NCBI RefSeq assembly: GCF_022179545.1 | Contig: NZ_AP025518.1 | Coordinates: 620,001 to 684,000, forward strand | Length of the DNA stretch: 64,000 bases | Direction of reading: 5' to 3' | DNA from: Mycolicibacterium fortuitum subsp. fortuitum | GTDB lineage: Bacteria > Actinomycetota > Actinomycetes > Mycobacteriales > Mycobacteriaceae | In this document: in pieces, positions 1 to 9,566 of the stretch | How positions within the stretch are numbered: position 1 is the first letter of the stretch | Layout: each line of letters begins with the position of its first letter | Notes under the pieces: generated by a model | Databases searched by the model: none | What the model saw: the letters and a program-made list of their open reading frames with translations, nothing else | What the model was told of the DNA's origin: nothing | Position numbers and translations under genes: made by a program

Positions 1-1719
1 GCCCCGCCGAAGACTCCAGAAGAGGGCTACCACCTGTCCGAGGATCTGGCCGACGACGCGATCTCGTGGCTGCGCAGGCACAAGGCGTTCAACGCCGACA
101 AGCCGTTCTTCATGTACTGGGCCAGCGGCGCCATCCACGGCCCGCACCACATCATGAAGGAGTGGGCGGACAAGTACGCGGGCAAGTTCGACGACGGTTG
201 GGACGCCTACCGGCAGAGGGTCTTCGAGCGTGCCAAGGACAAGGGCTGGATCCCGCAGGACTGCACGCTGACCGAACGCGATGAAACGCTGGCGGGGTGG
301 GACGACATCCCCGAGGATGAGAAACCGTTCCAGCGCCGTCTGATGGAGGTCGCGGCCGGTTATGGCGAGCACGTCGACGTTCAGGTCGGCCGCATCGCCG
401 ATGAACTCGAATCGCTGGGCTATGCCGAGAACACCCTGTTTCTCTACATCTGGGGCGACAACGGCTCATCGGGTGAAGGCCAGAACGGCACCATCGCAGA
501 GCTGTTGGCGCAGAACGGCATTCCCACGACGGTGCGCCAGCACATCGACGCCCTCGACGAGCTCGGCGGCCTCGACGTCCTGGGTTCCCCGCTGGTCGAC
601 AACCAATACCACGCGGCATGGGCCTGGGCGGGTAGCACTCCTTACAAGGGGATGAAGCTGCTGGCCTCGCATCTGGGCGGCACGCGCAATCCGATGGCGG
701 TGCGCTGGCCGGCCCGGATCAAACCTGATGCCGCTCCCCGCGACGTGTTCCTGCACTGCAACGACGTCGTGCCGACCATATACGACATCGTCGGGATCGC
801 ACCGCCTCAGGTGGTCAACGGGGAACCCCAGATGCCGCTCGCCGGAGCCAGTTTCGCCCGGACACTGGCTGACCGAAATGCTCCCGGCGGCAAGAAGACC
901 CAGTACTTCGAGATCATGGGCAGCCGCGGGATCTACCACGACGGTTGGATGGCCTCGGCCCGCGGGCCCCGGCTGCCGTGGGTGCCGGGGCAGCCCCCGG
1001 GAATCGCCACCTGGACACCCGACAACGACACGTGGGAGCTGTACCACCTCGACGAAGACTGGTCGCAGGCCCATGATCTCGCCGCCGAACAGCCAGAGAA
1101 ACTGGCCCAGATGCGGGAGATGTTCATGGTCGAGGCTGCCCGCAATGCGGTGCTGCCGATCGGCGGAGGCCTGTGGGTTCCGGTCTATCACCCCGAGTTG
1201 CGGATCAGCCCGCCCTACAAGGAGTGGGAGTTCTCCGGGGACACCGTCCGGATGCCGGAATTCTGCGCGCCGGCACTCGGCAACAAGAACAATGTCGTCA
1301 CCATCGACGTCGACATTCCCGCCAGTGCCTACGGGGTGCTGTACGCGCTCGGGGCCGCGGCGGGCGGGCTGACGTTGTACATGGACGAGGGCTACCTCTG
1401 CTACGAGTACAACCTGTTCATATTGCAACGCACCAAGGTTCGCTCTGCCAACAAGGTTCCACCGGGGCGCGCCACGCTCACCGTGACCACCCAGTACGCG
1501 GACCCGCGCCCGGCCGGCCCGCTCGATATCACGGTCGCGCGCAATGGTGAAACCATCGCCGGCGGCCAGGTTCCGATCAGCGCGCCGCTGTTGTTCACCG
1601 CCAACGACTGTCTCGACATCGGTACCTGCCTCGGCTCGCCGGTGTCGCTCGATTACCGCGAACGCGCACCGTTCCCGTTCGAAGGCCGTATCCACCGCGT
1701 ACACGTCGCTTACACCTGA
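1..1719 (+). CDS. Arylsulfatase (type I sulfatase), 5' end outside window
   Basis: The open frame runs from base 1, so the N-terminal part, including the CxPxR formylglycine site, lies upstream of the window. The visible 572 residues show sulfatase fold features: the segment MYWASGAIHGPHH, LYIWGDNGSSGEGQNG (the metal-binding D-N/H region of alkaline-phosphatase-like sulfatases), and a C-terminal beta-rich tail typical of large arylsulfatases of about 750-800 residues. The family hydrolyses sulfate esters using Ca2+ and formylglycine. The DUF1254 lipoprotein gene follows after 39 bp on the same strand, so the two are probably cotranscribed. The substrate cannot be told from the sequence. Confidence 0.9.
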   Translation, partial: APPKTPEEGYHLSEDLADDAISWLRRHKAFNADKPFFMYWASGAIHGPHHIMKEWADKYAGKFDDGWDAYRQRVFERAKDKGWIPQDCTLTERDETLAGWDDIPEDEKPFQRRLMEVAAGYGEHVDVQVGRIADELESLGYAENTLFLYIWGDNGSSGEGQNGTIAELLAQNGIPTTVRQHIDALDELGGLDVLGSPLVDNQYHAAWAWAGSTPYKGMKLLASHLGGTRNPMAVRWPARIKPDAAPRDVFLHCNDVVPTIYDIVGIAPPQVVNGEPQMPLAGASFARTLADRNAPGGKKTQYFEIMGSRGIYHDGWMASARGPRLPWVPGQPPGIATWTPDNDTWELYHLDEDWSQAHDLAAEQPEKLAQMREMFMVEAARNAVLPIGGGLWVPVYHPELRISPPYKEWEFSGDTVRMPEFCAPALGNKNNVVTIDVDIPASAYGVLYALGAAAGGLTLYMDEGYLCYEYNLFILQRTKVRSANKVPPGRATLTVTTQYADPRPAGPLDITVARNGETIAGGQVPISAPLLFTANDCLDIGTCLGSPVSLDYRERAPFPFEGRIHRVHVAYT

Positions 1720-1758
1720 TCGCGCCTGTCGCAGATCCGAAGAAAGGAACGACTTTTC

Positions 1759-3207
1759 GTGAAGAAGAAACGACGCGCGGCCAAATGGCTGGTCGCGCTC
1801 AGCGCGATGATGTTGATGACGACCACGCTGGGATGTTCGCCGTCATCACCTGAGACTTCCGGTCAATCCGGGTCTGGAGAACTGACTCCCGATGAGGCCA
1901 AGGCCATCGCCATGGATGCGTACGTCTACGGCTACTCGCTCGTCACGATCGAGATGACACGGCGGGTCATGACCAACGTGGAAAAGGTCGACGGTCCACG
2001 CGCTCCGATGGGGCAGCTGATGCGGATGCGCGAGTACCCCAACGCGCAGTTCCGCGACGTGACGGCACCCAACGCCGACACGTTGTACACCAACGGATTC
2101 ATCGACGTCAAAGACGAGCCGTGGGTGCTTAGCCTGCCTGAGGCGCACGACCGCTACTACCTGTTCCCGATGCTCGACGGCTACACCAACGTCTTCGAGG
2201 TACCCGGGAAGCGCACCACCGGCACCGGACCGCAGACCTATGCCATCACCGGTCCCGGCTGGAAGGGCACGCTGCCCGACGGGGTGAAAGAGTACAAGTC
2301 GCCCACATCGACGGTGTGGCTGTTGGGGCGCATCTACTGCGACGGCACGCCCGAGGACTATGCCGCTGTGCACAAGTTCCAGGACGAGATCTCACTGGTT
2401 CCGCTCAGCTCGTACGGCAAGCCTTACACCGCGCCGCCCGGCAACGTCGATCCCGCCATCGACATGAAGACCCCGGTTCGTGAACAAGTCAACAACCTGA
2501 GCGCCGAGGACTTCTTCAATCTGATGGCCGGCCTGATGAAAGACAACCCGCCGGCCGCAGCAGACAAGCCGATCGTGGACAAGATGGCCAGGCTCGGCAT
2601 CGTCGCGGGCGAGAAGTTCGACATAGACAAGCTCGGTTCCGACGTCGCCGCGGCCCTGCAGTCGGTCCCCAAAGAGGGCGTCGAGAAGATCCTCGCCCGG
2701 TTCAAGGAACTCGACGACGTCAACGGGTGGCAGTTCACCACCCAGACCGGTCAGTACGGCACCGACTATCTGCAGCGCGCGATGATCACCTACGTCGGGC
2801 TCGGCGCTAATCGACCTCAGGACGCGGTCTACCCGACCTCGGAAGCTGACGCCGACGACCAGGCCTACGACGGGGCCAACAAGTATCTGGTGCACTTCGA
2901 CAAGGGCCAGTTCCCACCCGTCGACGGATTCTGGTCGTTGACCATGTACGACGAGGGCTACTTCTTCGTCGACAACCCGCTCAATCGCTACAACCTGAGC
3001 CAGCGGAACTCCTTCGTCACCAACCCGGATGGGTCCGTCGACCTCTACCTGCAGCACGACAATCCCGGCCCTCAGAAGGAAGCCAACTGGCTGCCTGCAC
3101 CTGCCGGAAAGTTCAACCTGATGCTGCGCTTGTACTGGCCGAAGGAAGCCCCGCCGTCGATCATCGACGGCACGTGGAAACCGCCTGCCGTCAAAAAGGT
3201 TCCGTGA
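1759..3207 (+). CDS. DUF1254/DUF1214-domain lipoprotein
   Basis: A 482-residue protein starting at GTG 1759, chosen because AGAAAGGA (1741-1748) sits about 10 bases upstream. A signal peptide with lipobox TTLGC ends near residue 26, so it is probably a lipid-anchored envelope protein. The first half matches the DUF1254 pattern (AYVYGYSLV near the N-terminus, then NADTLYTNGFIDVKDEPWVLS) and the C-terminal part the DUF1214 pattern (FWSLTMYD...FFVDNPLNRYNLSQR). The biochemical activity of this family is not established. It lies directly behind the arylsulfatase, and a strong terminator follows, so the pair closes a transcription unit. Confidence 0.85.
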   Translation: MKKKRRAAKWLVALSAMMLMTTTLGCSPSSPETSGQSGSGELTPDEAKAIAMDAYVYGYSLVTIEMTRRVMTNVEKVDGPRAPMGQLMRMREYPNAQFRDVTAPNADTLYTNGFIDVKDEPWVLSLPEAHDRYYLFPMLDGYTNVFEVPGKRTTGTGPQTYAITGPGWKGTLPDGVKEYKSPTSTVWLLGRIYCDGTPEDYAAVHKFQDEISLVPLSSYGKPYTAPPGNVDPAIDMKTPVREQVNNLSAEDFFNLMAGLMKDNPPAAADKPIVDKMARLGIVAGEKFDIDKLGSDVAAALQSVPKEGVEKILARFKELDDVNGWQFTTQTGQYGTDYLQRAMITYVGLGANRPQDAVYPTSEADADDQAYDGANKYLVHFDKGQFPPVDGFWSLTMYDEGYFFVDNPLNRYNLSQRNSFVTNPDGSVDLYLQHDNPGPQKEANWLPAPAGKFNLMLRLYWPKEAPPSIIDGTWKPPAVKKVP

Positions 3208-3237
3208 TCACGGTTCCGCCGGGTACCTACCGATAAA

Positions 3238-3278
3238 AACGAGATGGCTGCCAGACCAAGTCTGGCAGCCATCTCGTT
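3238..3278. terminator. Bidirectional intrinsic terminator
   Basis: A perfect 19-bp stem (left arm 3238-3256, right arm 3260-3278) with a 3-base CAA loop lies between the DUF1254 gene on the plus strand and the STAS gene on the minus strand. Runs of A on the left give U-rich 3' sequence for minus-strand transcripts; the plus-strand side has TTC. The position between converging genes supports a shared terminator. Confidence 0.85.
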
Positions 3279-3376
3279 CATGTCTAGCGATGGATCAGAG
3301 GTGCACCGCCCGGTGACGGTGGCGAAGCAGGCGGGTCAACCAGCGGACATCGATCAACATTGCGTTGGCCTTTCTC

Positions 3377-3826
3377 TCAGGCGCTCTTGATAAGCAGGGG
3401 AAGCAACCGGCGGCGTGCCGTATTGCCTTCGGCGAAGTGGTGCAGGGCTTCCGGTACTGAGGAGCTGAGCGGGACGCCCACCTCCTGGTGCCGGATCTCG
3501 GCGACGACCGACTGGCTGGCGATTACCGACCAGTCCACACCAAGAGCGCCGCATCGTTCGTCAATGTCGTAGAACAAGGAAATCGCCTGCGGCGTAAAGC
3601 TGTTGACGCCGCTCAGGTCGAGGGCCAACGGCTTCTCCGCAAGGATGAACCGGTTCACGTATGACGCGATCTGGTCGATGTTGTTGCTGTCGATATCTCC
3701 CTTGACGGTCACCACTGTCGCCAGTTGGCGGCACTGCGCACGCATCGATGCGCCCTCGCAGATGACTGCCGAGTTCCCGTACCGAAAGTGTCGATCCAAT
3801 GCCGGGGTGTTGTTCGTGAATGTCAT
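3377..3826 (-). CDS. STAS-domain protein, anti-sigma-factor-antagonist-like
   Basis: A 149-residue protein with a STAS domain over roughly residues 30-125. The motif ALDLSGVNSFTPQAISLF matches the D-L-S-x-V-x-[ST]-x loop that carries the phosphorylatable Ser/Thr in SpoIIAA/RsbV-like antagonists. A ribosome site GGGAGG lies 6-7 bases before the ATG. Proteins of this type release stress sigma factors (SigF/SigB class) by binding anti-sigma kinases; no kinase partner is adjacent, so the partner is unknown. It is transcribed alone, with the lut operon downstream of its promoter region on the same strand and 128 bp of noncoding sequence between. Confidence 0.8.
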   Translation of the reverse strand: MTFTNNTPALDRHFRYGNSAVICEGASMRAQCRQLATVVTVKGDIDSNNIDQIASYVNRFILAEKPLALDLSGVNSFTPQAISLFYDIDERCGALGVDWSVIASQSVVAEIRHQEVGVPLSSSVPEALHHFAEGNTARRRLLPLLIKSA

Positions 3827-3954
3827 GATCAGCCTCCCGCCGTCTTTCCTGAGCTCTGGCTGAGCTCCGTCGCGTCAACCTGTTCACAACGCTAAGTGGG
3901 CAAAATAAGGCTGCTGGGAGCCAGCGTTAATGCTTTGCTAAGAACATTCGGGAC

Positions 3955-4593
3955 CTACCCGTCGGTAAGGTCGGCGACGATCAGTACGTCCAGGGTCCGG
4001 GGCCCGTGGACGCCTTCTACCCGCTGTAGTTCGATGTCGCTGGTGGCGCTGGGTCCGGAGATGAACGTCAGCGGCCGCGTCGGCGTCAGCACGGCGAATG
4101 CCTGCGGCACGGTGTCGACGATCTGATCAACCCGCACCACACAGACGTGATGGTCGGGTACCAGGGTCAGCGCGCGCCGGCCCTGTCCCCGGCCCGCATC
4201 TAGCACGATCGTGCCAGTCGCGGCGATTCCCAGTGCACAACCGGTCAGCACCGCGTCGGCTCGGTCGAGTTGCTCGACACCCAGCACGGGCTCGTCGGGA
4301 ACCGTCGTCAACCCCGCTACCCACTCGCTCGGCAGATCAGCCGGAACGACGACCGTGGCCTGCGGCCCCACCAAACTGAGGACGGTTGGCGCGATCGCGT
4401 CGGCATCGATGCGGTGGACCCGCGCCCGATATTCGGCGACCGTCTCGGCGAACCGCTCGACGTCTCCCGCGCCGGTGAGCGGCTCGTGGTGATAGTCCCG
4501 CGGTACCTGGACGGCCCGCGGCGGCGCCGACGCCAAGGCGGCACGCACCTGCCCCAGGACTGCCGCCCTGGCGCGGGGCGTCGGGCCGGTCAC
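3955..4593 (-). CDS. lutC: Lactate utilization protein C (LUD domain)
   Basis: A 212-residue LUD-domain protein (LutC/YkgG). Recognisable features are the substrate region GPSATSDIELQRVEGVHGPR near the C-terminus and the GCALGIAATGTIVLDAG strand. It is the third subunit of the LutABC complex that oxidises L-lactate to pyruvate. The GTG start at 4593 overlaps the lutB stop in a GTGA arrangement, showing translational coupling. The family assignment is firm. The exact electron path in this organism is not shown by the sequence. Confidence 0.9.
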   Translation of the reverse strand: MTGPTPRARAAVLGQVRAALASAPPRAVQVPRDYHHEPLTGAGDVERFAETVAEYRARVHRIDADAIAPTVLSLVGPQATVVVPADLPSEWVAGLTTVPDEPVLGVEQLDRADAVLTGCALGIAATGTIVLDAGRGQGRRALTLVPDHHVCVVRVDQIVDTVPQAFAVLTPTRPLTFISGPSATSDIELQRVEGVHGPRTLDVLIVADLTDG

Positions 4594-6068
4594 CTCCGGT
4601 CTCTCTCATGTGTCCGGTTCCACCACTGCCGGAATGTCTCGGCGGGTGGCTCAGGGATGTCACGGCTGGCCGTCCACTTCGATGCCGGCCAGGGCAGCGC
4701 AGAAATACGGTGATCACGCCCCGCGATCAGCCGTCCCGCGGCCAGTGCCTTCTCTGCCAGCGAAAAGCGTCCAGCGCCGGACATCGCCCAGCCGGCGGCC
4801 TTCATCGCCAGGTCCTGGCCGGAGAAAAGGACCCCGCGCAGGGTTCCTCTTTCCTGGTCCACCTGCTGTGCGCGCAGATGGACCAGGATCGTGGGGATGT
4901 CGATGCGAACCGGGCAGGCCTCGAAACACGCCCCACACAACGACGAGGCGAACGGCAGGGTGGCGTTGGGGTCGTCGTGGCCGGTGGTGCCGGTGAGCTG
5001 AGGGCTCAGAATCGCCCCGATCGGACCCGGATAGACCGAGCCGTAGGCATGGCCGCCGGTGCGCTCGTAGACCGGACACACATTCAGGCACGCACTGCAG
5101 CGGATGCAGTGCAATGCGGCGCGACCCACCTCATCGGCCAGAACCCGCGTGCGGCCGTTGTCGAGCAGGACCAGATGGAATTCCTGCGGGCCGTCGCCGG
5201 GATGCACTCCGGTCCACATCGACGTGTACGGATTCATCCGTTCGGCGGTCGAGGACCTCGGCAGCAACTGCATGAACACCTCGAGATCGGCGAAGGCTGG
5301 CACGACTTTCTCGATGCCCATCACGGTGATCAGCGTCTGCGGCAGTGTCAGGCACATCCGGCCATTGCCTTCGGACTCCACCACCGCGAGCGTGCCGGTC
5401 TCGGCGATGCCGAAGTTGGCGCCGCTGACCGCTACCTTCGCGGTGAGGAACTTGCGCCGTAGGTGGGCGCGGGCCGCCATGGCCAGCACCCGGGGGTCAT
5501 CGGTGAGCTCACCCGCATCGGGCATCTCACGGGTGAAGATCTCCCGGATCTCGGCGCGATTGCGGTGGATCGCCGGCACCAGGATGTGGCTGGGTTTGTC
5601 GTGGCCGAGCTGCACGATGAGCTCCGCCAAATCGGTTTCGAACGCGGCGATGCCCTGGGCTTCCAGATACTCGTTGAGGCCGATCTCCTGGGTGGCCATG
5701 GACTTGACCTTGACCACCTCATCGGATCCGGTGGCGCGGATCAGATCGGCGACGATGCGGTTGGCCTCGTCGCCGTCGCGGGCCCAGTGCACGACACCGC
5801 CGCGCTGGGTGACGTTGTCCTCGAGTTGCTCGAGTAGCTCGGGCAAGCGCGCCATGACGTCCTGCTTGAGGGCGCTGCCTGCGGCACGCAACTGTTCCCA
5901 GTCGTCGCACTCGCGGATCGCGTTGAGACGTTTGGCGCGGATGGTGTGGGTCGCGTGGCCGATGTTGCGTCGTAGTTGAGAATCGGCGAGTGCGGTGCGG
6001 GCGGCGGCCGGGAACGGTTCGTCACCGCGGAGGTTGCCGACGCCGGGAGTGCCCAGGAAGGTGGTCAT
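4590..6068 (-). CDS. lutB: Lactate utilization iron-sulfur protein B
   Basis: A 492-residue protein with an N-terminal LUD domain and two C-terminal 4Fe-4S motifs: CIRCSACLNVCPVYERTGGHAYGS and CGACFEACPVRIDIP. The start at 6068 (MTTFLGTPG) is chosen because its ATG overlaps the lutA stop as ATGA; an open frame continues upstream but only as a shadow of lutA. LutB passes electrons from lactate oxidation through its clusters together with LutA and LutC, probably at the cytoplasmic membrane. The operon order lutA-lutB-lutC is the standard one. Confidence 0.93.
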   Translation of the reverse strand: MTTFLGTPGVGNLRGDEPFPAAARTALADSQLRRNIGHATHTIRAKRLNAIRECDDWEQLRAAGSALKQDVMARLPELLEQLEDNVTQRGGVVHWARDGDEANRIVADLIRATGSDEVVKVKSMATQEIGLNEYLEAQGIAAFETDLAELIVQLGHDKPSHILVPAIHRNRAEIREIFTREMPDAGELTDDPRVLAMAARAHLRRKFLTAKVAVSGANFGIAETGTLAVVESEGNGRMCLTLPQTLITVMGIEKVVPAFADLEVFMQLLPRSSTAERMNPYTSMWTGVHPGDGPQEFHLVLLDNGRTRVLADEVGRAALHCIRCSACLNVCPVYERTGGHAYGSVYPGPIGAILSPQLTGTTGHDDPNATLPFASSLCGACFEACPVRIDIPTILVHLRAQQVDQERGTLRGVLFSGQDLAMKAAGWAMSGAGRFSLAEKALAAGRLIAGRDHRISALPWPASKWTASRDIPEPPAETFRQWWNRTHERDRR

Positions 6069-6796
6069 GTGGCCGCCAGGATCTCGGCCAGGTGCACGGT
6101 GCGCACTCCGGAACGCAACCGGCTCAGCCCGCCACCGATGTGCATGAGACACGACGAATCGCCGGCACTGCACACCTCGGCGTCGGTCTCGGCGATGTGA
6201 GCCATCTTGTCGGCCAGCATCGCGGTGGACGTATCGGAATTCTTGATCGCGAAGGTCCCGCCGAAGCCGCAACAGGATTCGGCCTCCGGCAGCTCTACCA
6301 GCGTCAGCCCCTGCACATTGCGCAGCAGCCGCAGCGGCTTGTCACCCACCCCGAGCATCCGCAGCGAATGGCAGGTCGGATGATAGGTGACCCGGTGCGG
6401 GTAGTAGGCGCCGACGTCGTCGATTCCGAGAACGTCGATCAGCAGTTCGGACAGCTCGTAGGTCTTGGCGGCCAGTTGTTCGGCACGGATGGCCAGTCCT
6501 TCGTCACCGGCTCGGCGGGCCACCATCGCGTGCTGGTGGCGGACCGAGCCCACGCATGAGCCCGACGGCGCGACGACGGCGTCGCAGTTCGCGGATTCGA
6601 AGGCCTCGACATGGTTGCGCACCAGTGCGGTGGCTTCCTTGAGATATCCGGTGTTGACATGCATTTGGCCGCAACAAGTCTGACTTTCCGGGAACTCCAC
6701 CCGATGGCCGAGGCGCTCGAGCAACTGCACCGTGGCGATCGCCGCGGGCGGAAACATCGCATCCGCCAAGCAGGTCGCGAACAGGGCGATTCGCAT
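6065..6796 (-). CDS. lutA: Lactate utilization protein A (CCG-domain Fe-S protein)
   Basis: A 243-residue protein with two cysteine-rich CCG domains: PESQTCCGQMHVNTG in the first half and ESCCGFGGTFAIKNSDTS in the second, as in glycolate oxidase GlpC/LutA subunits. ATG 6796 is preferred over longer frames because AGGAG lies 5-6 bases upstream. It is the first gene of lutABC. The 107-bp divergent region to the next plus-strand gene must hold the operon promoter; it contains CCGCG-CAA-CGCGG (6871-6883), a short inverted repeat of unproven meaning. Confidence 0.93.
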   Translation of the reverse strand: MRIALFATCLADAMFPPAAIATVQLLERLGHRVEFPESQTCCGQMHVNTGYLKEATALVRNHVEAFESANCDAVVAPSGSCVGSVRHQHAMVARRAGDEGLAIRAEQLAAKTYELSELLIDVLGIDDVGAYYPHRVTYHPTCHSLRMLGVGDKPLRLLRNVQGLTLVELPEAESCCGFGGTFAIKNSDTSTAMLADKMAHIAETDAEVCSAGDSSCLMHIGGGLSRLRSGVRTVHLAEILAAT

Positions 6797-6903
6797 GCAC
6801 ACTCCTAAACCGTGACGTCTCCACAATATGCCGGGAATCCGAAACCGCAGACCGGTGTTGTTCGGCGTGGCCGCGCAACGCGGTCGCAGAGTGAAAGGCC
6901 AGT

Positions 6904-7719
6904 ATGTCGGCAACGGGCGAGGCTGGACCTGCGGTCCGCGAGGTCAAGCGTCCACACGACACCACGATCCGGTACACCGTCAACGGTCCGGCTGACGGGC
7001 CGACGCTCGCCTTCGTCCACGGATGGGGTTGTGACAGAGGAGATTTCGAGGGCCTTACCCGACATCTGCCGCAGCGGTATCGCGTCATCGCGGTCGATCT
7101 GGCCGAACACGGCGAATCGCGGTCGGCGCGGGAGGTCTGGACCATCGAGGAGTTCGCCCGTGACGTCGCGGCAGTCCTGACCGCCGAGACTGCGCGAAGC
7201 GTCGTGGTGGTCGGGCACTCGCTCGGCGGTGCGGTAGCGGTCGAAACCGCACGCATGTCGCCCGACACGGTTTCGCATGTCGTTGCGTTGGATGGTCTGC
7301 ACTACCTGTCGCTGTACCCGGCCCAGGACGAACGGCAGGCCCGGGCGGTACTGCAACCCTTCTACGACGACTTCGATGCGGCGACGTGGGGCATGGTCAA
7401 GGGAGGATCGCCCGAGGGCACCGATCCGGTGCGTACGCACACCTACTTCACGAAGATGGCGGCGGTGCGCCAACCTGCCGGCCTGCGCGCTATCGAGGGC
7501 CTGGTGGATTGGGACATGGATGCCGCTCTGCGTGAGGTCCGAGGGCCGGTCACGCTGTTCGCGGTCCGCTCACTGCTCACACGTGAAGCCACCGAACGCT
7601 ACGGTGACCGCATCGACATCGTGCCGGTCGATTTGGGCAGCCACCACTTCCACGTCGAATCCCCAGAAGGCACCGCTGAATTGCTGATCCAGGTGACTCA
7701 ACCGTCGGTGGACCGCTGA
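6904..7719 (+). CDS. Alpha/beta-fold hydrolase
   Basis: A 271-residue hydrolase with oxyanion motif FVHGWGCDRGDF, nucleophile elbow GHSLGGAVA (Ser about residue 108) and probable catalytic His in LGSHHFHVE near the C-terminus. The ATG start is preceded by GAAAGG. It is divergent from lutABC and overlaps the convergent GNAT gene by 22 bp at the 3' end. The substrate is unknown; the family includes esterases, haloperoxidase-like enzymes and epoxide or lactone hydrolases. Confidence 0.85.
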   Translation: MSATGEAGPAVREVKRPHDTTIRYTVNGPADGPTLAFVHGWGCDRGDFEGLTRHLPQRYRVIAVDLAEHGESRSAREVWTIEEFARDVAAVLTAETARSVVVVGHSLGGAVAVETARMSPDTVSHVVALDGLHYLSLYPAQDERQARAVLQPFYDDFDAATWGMVKGGSPEGTDPVRTHTYFTKMAAVRQPAGLRAIEGLVDWDMDAALREVRGPVTLFAVRSLLTREATERYGDRIDIVPVDLGSHHFHVESPEGTAELLIQVTQPSVDR

Positions 7720-8252
7720 CGTAGATCCAAGGCGTAGAACAACTTGTCGTATCGCCGCTCGCCCACCGCGACGAATCTCTCAAGCAACCCGTAGCGCTCG
7801 AAGCCCAGAGATTCGTAGAGTCCGGCCGCGCGCTCGTTGTCTCCCCGAAGGTCCAGGGTCAGCACCTCGACGTGTGATTCGGCGGCGGCGCGGATCAGCC
7901 TCTGCAGCAGGCGCCGGCCGATCCCCAGCCCTTGCCACCGTGGATCGACCGCCACCTTCTCCACGTCCGCGTGGGGTCGATGCGTCGGACGCGTATACCG
8001 GCGCCAGTAAGCGAATCCGGCCGGCTGTCCGTCCACCTCCGCGACGAGCAATGCGGCGTCGCCGGTCACGACCGCATCGGCTGTCTCGCCCAGCAGTTGG
8101 GCAACCTCGGCCTCGGTCGGTGGATCGACCCAACCCAATGCGGCGCCCCCGGACACCAAGCGCTGCAGGAGTGCCGCGATGGCTCCGGTCAGCGGTGGTA
8201 CGAGATCAGGTGAGTCGACGGAAACGATCCGAACCGCGTTGGACGCGACCAT
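7698..8252 (-). CDS. GNAT-family N-acetyltransferase
   Basis: A 184-residue protein. The acetyl-CoA binding motif A is clear in VEKVAVDPRWQGLGIGRRLL (the Q/RxxGxG/A pattern), followed by motif B-like LDLRGDNERAAGLYESLGF. The acceptor substrate is unknown. It is convergent with the hydrolase gene, sharing 22 bp, and shares its strand with the polymerase gene behind it. Confidence 0.88.
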   Translation of the reverse strand: MVASNAVRIVSVDSPDLVPPLTGAIAALLQRLVSGGAALGWVDPPTEAEVAQLLGETADAVVTGDAALLVAEVDGQPAGFAYWRRYTRPTHRPHADVEKVAVDPRWQGLGIGRRLLQRLIRAAAESHVEVLTLDLRGDNERAAGLYESLGFERYGLLERFVAVGERRYDKLFYALDLRQRSTDG

Positions 8253-8282
8253 GACGGCAGTATCCCAGACCTCCCGTGCGGC

Positions 8283-9512
8283 TCAGTGCTTCCACTGGGC
8301 ACCGCGGTAGTGCTCCCACGGGTTGTAGTCGGCGAGTAACGCTTCCTGTGGTGGGCGTTCGGCCTCGGGTACGTGCTGCAGATTGACCCGCACCCGATAC
8401 CAGATCGAACTCGGGCCGCGCATCCCGTCGAGCAGCACATCGGCGGGCTCCAATTGACGGGCCACCGCGGGATGGCGCTCGCGCCACACGTCCAGCGCTG
8501 CCATCGCCTCGTCCTTGGTCTTGGTCTTGGCGATCTCGATCAGCGGCATCGAAGACTGTCGTCGCCCGTCGTGGGAAGCACCCTTGGGTGCCTTCTCCGC
8601 CGGCCCGAGTTCCTTGGCGAGGGCGAGCAACGCGTCCAGTTCACCGACCGTGGTGTCCATGCCCTCCCAGGGGTCGCCGATCTCGGCGAACCGGTCGGGC
8701 ACGGTGGCGATCGTGAAAGCTTCCGGTCGGCAACCGTCGACCTCGTCCCAGCGCAGCGGGGTGGATACCCGGGCATCAGGGGTGGCCCGCACCGAGTACG
8801 CCGAGGCCACCGTGCGGTCTTTGGCGTTCTGGTTGAAGTCGACGAACACCCGCTCCCCGCGTTCCTCCTTCCACCAGCGCGCCGTCGCAATGTCCGGCAC
8901 CCTGAGCTCCACCGCCCGCGCCACGGTCTCGGCAGCCAGCCGCACCTTGGCGAACGGCCATTGCGGCTGGATGCGCGCATAGATGTGAAAGCCGCGCGAG
9001 CCAGACGTCTTCGGCCACGCGGTCAGGCCATGCTCTTCCAACACCTCGCGGGCCACCTGCGCGACTTCCACGATCTGCGACCAGCCGACCCCGGGCATCG
9101 GGTCGAGGTCGACGCGAAGTTCGTCGGGATGGTCCAGATCTCCCGAGCGCACCGGGTGCGGGTTGAAGTCGACGCATCCGAGATTCACCGCCCACGCCAG
9201 TCCCGCGGTGTTGCGCAGCACCGCTTCCTTGGCCGACGTGCCTGACCGGTACTTGAGCTCGGCGACCTCGACATAATCGGGCCGCTTCTCCGGTGCCCGC
9301 TTCTGGAAGATGGCCTCGGTGCCGATGCCTTTGACGAACCGTTTGAGGATCATCGGACGGTCGTAAACCCCACGCAGAGCACCGTCGGCCACTGATCGGT
9401 AGTAGTTGATCAGGTCCAGCTTGGTGACCCGCGCGTCAGGAAAAACCACCTTGTCGGGGTTGCTGACGGTCACCTCGAGGCCGTCGATCTCCAGCGACTC
9501 TGCACCGGCCAT
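8283..9512 (-). CDS. LigD-type polymerase-domain protein (stand-alone PolDom)
   Basis: A 409-residue primase-polymerase of the archaeo-eukaryotic primase type found in NHEJ ligase D. It begins VSNPDKVVFP, has the paired catalytic aspartates in LRVDLDPMPGV, a conserved SGSRGFHIYARI block and FVDFNQNAKDRTVASAYSVRATPDARVSTPL. Ligase and nuclease domains are absent, so it is a stand-alone polymerase like Rv0269c. The family adds ribo- or deoxynucleotides during gap filling and end joining. Start ATG 9512 (MAGAESLEID) is chosen; upstream in-frame sequence overlaps the divergent fadD gene. It faces fadD2 across a 54-bp gap. Confidence 0.88.
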   Translation of the reverse strand: MAGAESLEIDGLEVTVSNPDKVVFPDARVTKLDLINYYRSVADGALRGVYDRPMILKRFVKGIGTEAIFQKRAPEKRPDYVEVAELKYRSGTSAKEAVLRNTAGLAWAVNLGCVDFNPHPVRSGDLDHPDELRVDLDPMPGVGWSQIVEVAQVAREVLEEHGLTAWPKTSGSRGFHIYARIQPQWPFAKVRLAAETVARAVELRVPDIATARWWKEERGERVFVDFNQNAKDRTVASAYSVRATPDARVSTPLRWDEVDGCRPEAFTIATVPDRFAEIGDPWEGMDTTVGELDALLALAKELGPAEKAPKGASHDGRRQSSMPLIEIAKTKTKDEAMAALDVWRERHPAVARQLEPADVLLDGMRGPSSIWYRVRVNLQHVPEAERPPQEALLADYNPWEHYRGAQWKH

Positions 9513-9566
9513 GACCACATGGTAGTTACCGCCCGCGGTGCGATCGGCGTCACTTATTGTGGCGAC